Assembly: GCA_963787195.1 (NCBI GenBank)
Contig: CAWBCI010000063.1
Span: forward strand, 1-6,195
DNA: 6,195 nucleotides
DNA from: CAWBCI01 sp963787195
Lineage (GTDB): Bacteria; Bacteroidota; Bacteroidia; Bacteroidales; JAGOPY01
Direction: 5' to 3'
A program made the translations under genes and the position numbers. This document shows positions 4,029-6,195 of this stretch, piece by piece. The notes under the pieces were generated by a model. The model saw only the letters and a list, made by a program, of their open reading frames with translations. It was not told where the DNA came from and searched no databases. The stretch's first letter is position 1. Every line of letters starts with the position of its first letter.

Positions 4029-6195
4029 TCAGGCCCCGCCCCTGGTGTCCAGGTCTTCAATCTCGAGTTCTTCAAGTTCAATGTCAAGTTCTTCATCAAA
4101 AATATCCAGCAAAGGCTCTTTAAAGGATTTGGTAGTAAAGCGTTTATCAAGGGTAAGCAGGAGTGATGGCAATACAAACAGATTCGATAACAAGGCCATC
4201 AGGAGCGTAAAGGAAATCAGGTAACCCATGGCTTCGGTCCCTCCAAATGAGGAAGTGATAAAAATTGCAAAACCACAGAACAATACAACCGATGAATAAA
4301 TCATGCTATATCCGGTCTCCTTAAGAGCCGAAACCACTGAAGATTTAATCTGCCAGTTATTGAATTTCAGGTACAAACGGTAACGTGAAAGGAAATGTAT
4401 GGCATTATCAACAGATATACCGAGCGCTATGCTGAATATTAATATGGTGGATGGTTTGATAGTAATCCCGAAAAATCCCATCATCCCGGCAGTCATTACT
4501 AATGGGATAAGGTTAGGTACCAGTGAAATGAGTATCATCCGCGCCGAGGTGAAGAGTAAGGCCATCAATATTGAAATCACCAGTATAGCCAGGATTAAAC
4601 TCGCTGCCAGGTTTTTGATCAGGTATTTTGAACCTTCCTGGAATACGATGCTGGTGCCTGTCAGATGAACCTTATAATCTTTAGGAGGGAAAATGGAATC
4701 TATCACAGGTTTAAGGTCCTGCCTGATCTTCTCTATCTCCTTGGTCCCGATATTAGCCATTTGTGTGGTGATGCGTATTACCTGGAGATTGCTATCCACG
4801 AATGAATTCAGGATAGTTCTTTTATGATTTTCGGATTTCGGAAGATAAGAAAGCATAAAATTCATTTCCTGATTATTAGGCATCGCATAATATTTCGGAT
4901 TTCCACCATAAAAGGCCTGTCTTGCAAATTTCAATACATCGGCCAGGGAAAGGGGTTTTGATAATTCGGGGAATTTTTTGAGTGAATCTTCCAGTTGATT
5001 GATTTTCTCAATATTGTATAATTTCATCACCCCGTTTTTCTTTTCCGTATTAATGGAGATTTCAAAAGGCATCACGCCATTAAAATTGTCCTCTAAAAAC
5101 ATCAGATCTTTATAAATCGGATCCCTCGATGAAATATCATCTACTATCCTGCCCGTGGTCTTCAGCTTGAATATACCGGCAATACCTCCCAGCACAACGG
5201 AGATGGTGATGATGTAGATCACTGTGCGGCGGTGCTGGACTATATAAACGATCTTTGATAAGAGGCTGCTAACCTTGCTTTTTTCGAGGTGGTGTAAATG
5301 TTTCTTTTTAGGATCGGGAAGATAACTGAAGAAGATAGGAATCAGGAATAAAGTCAGGATATAGGCAACCAAAATATTTATCGAAGCAATAATGCCGAAT
5401 TCAACCAATAATTTATTCCCGGTTATGATAAAAGATGCAAAACCCGCGGCAGTTGTTGCATTGGTCAGGCTGTTTGCATTTCCAATTCTCTGCACCATCC
5501 TGGATAAAGCCTTGATCTTATTTCCATGTATACGGTATTCATTATGGAACTTATTCAGCAGGAATATGCAATTCTCCACCACTATAACTATCAGCAGGGG
5601 AGGCAGTATACCGGTGAGAAGCGTGATCTTATATCCTAAAAGCGACATGGTGCCGAAGACCCATACAACGTTAATGATCACGATGATCATGGTGAATGAA
5701 GAGGCTATTATCGACCGGAAAAAGATCATCAGTATGAGAAAGGCAATGATGAGCGATAAAATGATGAATAATACCAACTCGTGCTGAACCATCTCGGATG
5801 TCTTGGTGCGGATATAAGGTAAACCCGAATAATGAGGTTTTATATGTTGTGCCTTGCCAAAATTGTCAACCAGACTTTTTATCTGGTTGATTAGAGCCAC
5901 CCTGTTTCTGGAATTTAACTCATTCTTATCCAGGGTTATCATTATCAGGGAAGCATTGGTTTGACGGTTATATAACAAACTGTCATAAAAAGGGTAGGAA
6001 TAGATAATATTCTTCAGGCTGTCAACTTCAGCCTGTGTAGTGGGTTTCTTTTTAACAATAAGTTCAAATCCGAATTTCTTTTCATTCTCTAATCGGATCA
6101 ACTGGTAAATCTTGGCCAGCGAAACTACCTCCTCAACTCCTGGAATACGTTTTAATTCATATGTCAGATCATAGAGTGCACCAAATTTCTTCAAA
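4029..6195 (-). CDS. RND/MMPL-family inner-membrane exporter, N-terminus cut off by the window edge
   Basis: This is a resistance-nodulation-division (MMPL-like) transporter. Members use the proton gradient to move lipids, hydrophobic molecules or other substrates out of the inner membrane. Numbering from the TTG at 6194, 721 residues are visible. Residues 1-135 are the end of the first periplasmic domain. Membrane segments follow at about 140-159, 163-187, 190-214, 243-257 and 262-291. Segment 7 is at about 323-343, the second periplasmic domain at 345-525, and segments at about 526-548, 552-576, 581-605, 626-648 and 654-682. The halves mirror each other: VENCIFLLNKF at 206-216 aligns with VDNAIHFLSRY at 595-605, placing acidic Glu207 and Asp596 at equivalent mid-membrane positions, likely proton-relay residues by family analogy. 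The cytoplasmic C-terminus ends in a very acidic tail. The first membrane segment and the start of the first periplasmic loop are missing, so the TTG at 6194 is not a credible start; the gene should extend some 60-80 codons past the edge. The substrate cannot be told from sequence. Its position before rfbA and a prenyl synthase hints at envelope lipid or glycolipid work, which is inference only. Confidence 0.88.
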   Translation of the reverse strand, partial: LKKFGALYDLTYELKRIPGVEEVVSLAKIYQLIRLENEKKFGFELIVKKKPTTQAEVDSLKNIIYSYPFYDSLLYNRQTNASLIMITLDKNELNSRNRVALINQIKSLVDNFGKAQHIKPHYSGLPYIRTKTSEMVQHELVLFIILSLIIAFLILMIFFRSIIASSFTMIIVIINVVWVFGTMSLLGYKITLLTGILPPLLIVIVVENCIFLLNKFHNEYRIHGNKIKALSRMVQRIGNANSLTNATTAAGFASFIITGNKLLVEFGIIASINILVAYILTLFLIPIFFSYLPDPKKKHLHHLEKSKVSSLLSKIVYIVQHRRTVIYIITISVVLGGIAGIFKLKTTGRIVDDISSRDPIYKDLMFLEDNFNGVMPFEISINTEKKNGVMKLYNIEKINQLEDSLKKFPELSKPLSLADVLKFARQAFYGGNPKYYAMPNNQEMNFMLSYLPKSENHKRTILNSFVDSNLQVIRITTQMANIGTKEIEKIRQDLKPVIDSIFPPKDYKVHLTGTSIVFQEGSKYLIKNLAASLILAILVISILMALLFTSARMILISLVPNLIPLVMTAGMMGFFGITIKPSTILIFSIALGISVDNAIHFLSRYRLYLKFNNWQIKSSVVSALKETGYSMIYSSVVLFCGFAIFITSSFGGTEAMGYLISFTLLMALLSNLFVLPSLLLTLDKRFTTKSFKEPLLDIFDEELDIELEELEIEDLDTRGGA

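Noticed and set aside
4041..4053. CCTGG-TGT-CCAGG hairpin near the exporter stop as a terminator
   Set aside because: The 5-bp stem lies within the coding region and is not followed by a T-run on the minus strand, so it is more likely a coincidence of codons.
4399..5787. Plus-strand frames of 89 and 131 codons within the exporter gene
   Set aside because: They are antisense to membrane-segment codons, which often leave long open complementary frames, and have no other support.
6192..6194. TTG at the right edge as the start codon of the exporter
   Set aside because: The visible protein begins within a periplasmic domain and lacks the first membrane segment that every RND half needs, so the true start lies outside the window.

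Overview
The window looks like ordinary chromosomal DNA from a member of the Bacteroidota, probably Bacteroidales or a near relative. It is moderately AT-rich and densely coding, and its genes start without a convincing Shine-Dalgarno sequence. TAnnTTTG elements, the -7 box of the Bacteroidota primary sigma factor, lie upstream of two genes. The ABC-F, prenyl synthase and RND/MMPL proteins also read like Bacteroidota versions. The phylum call is inference from these features and from remembered family resemblance, not from a search. No mobile element, CRISPR array, tRNA or rRNA was seen.

Layout. On the + strand, 70-2029 holds one ABC-F type ATPase in two reading frames. The twin-ATPase body is 70-1749. 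The coiled-coil C-terminal domain continues in the +1 frame at 1727-2029. A gap of 16 bp then separates it from a convergent minus-strand block. In transcription order that block is an RND/MMPL-type membrane exporter (4029-6195, its 5' end cut off by the window edge), a glucose-1-phosphate thymidylyltransferase (rfbA/rmlA, 3073-3936) and a short-chain trans-polyprenyl diphosphate synthase (2046-3020). Gaps between the three are 97 bp or less. No gene-free stretch exceeds 100 bp.

How the genes may work together. The three minus-strand genes all touch envelope biology: lipid or small-molecule export, dTDP-sugar supply for surface polysaccharide, and isoprenoid chain synthesis. They may be partly co-transcribed. 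However, a TAnnTTTG element precedes rfbA, and a hairpin with a T-run overlaps the rfbA stop codon, so rfbA may be a semi-independent unit. The ABC-F protein belongs to a ribosome-associated family and has no evident functional link to the block.

I see no strong case for a new biological system. The observation most worth checking is the frame break in the ABC-F gene: sequencing error, recent frameshift mutation, split gene, or (least likely) +1 recoding at a CCC-T site. Next is the hairpin plus T-run between rfbA and the prenyl synthase gene.
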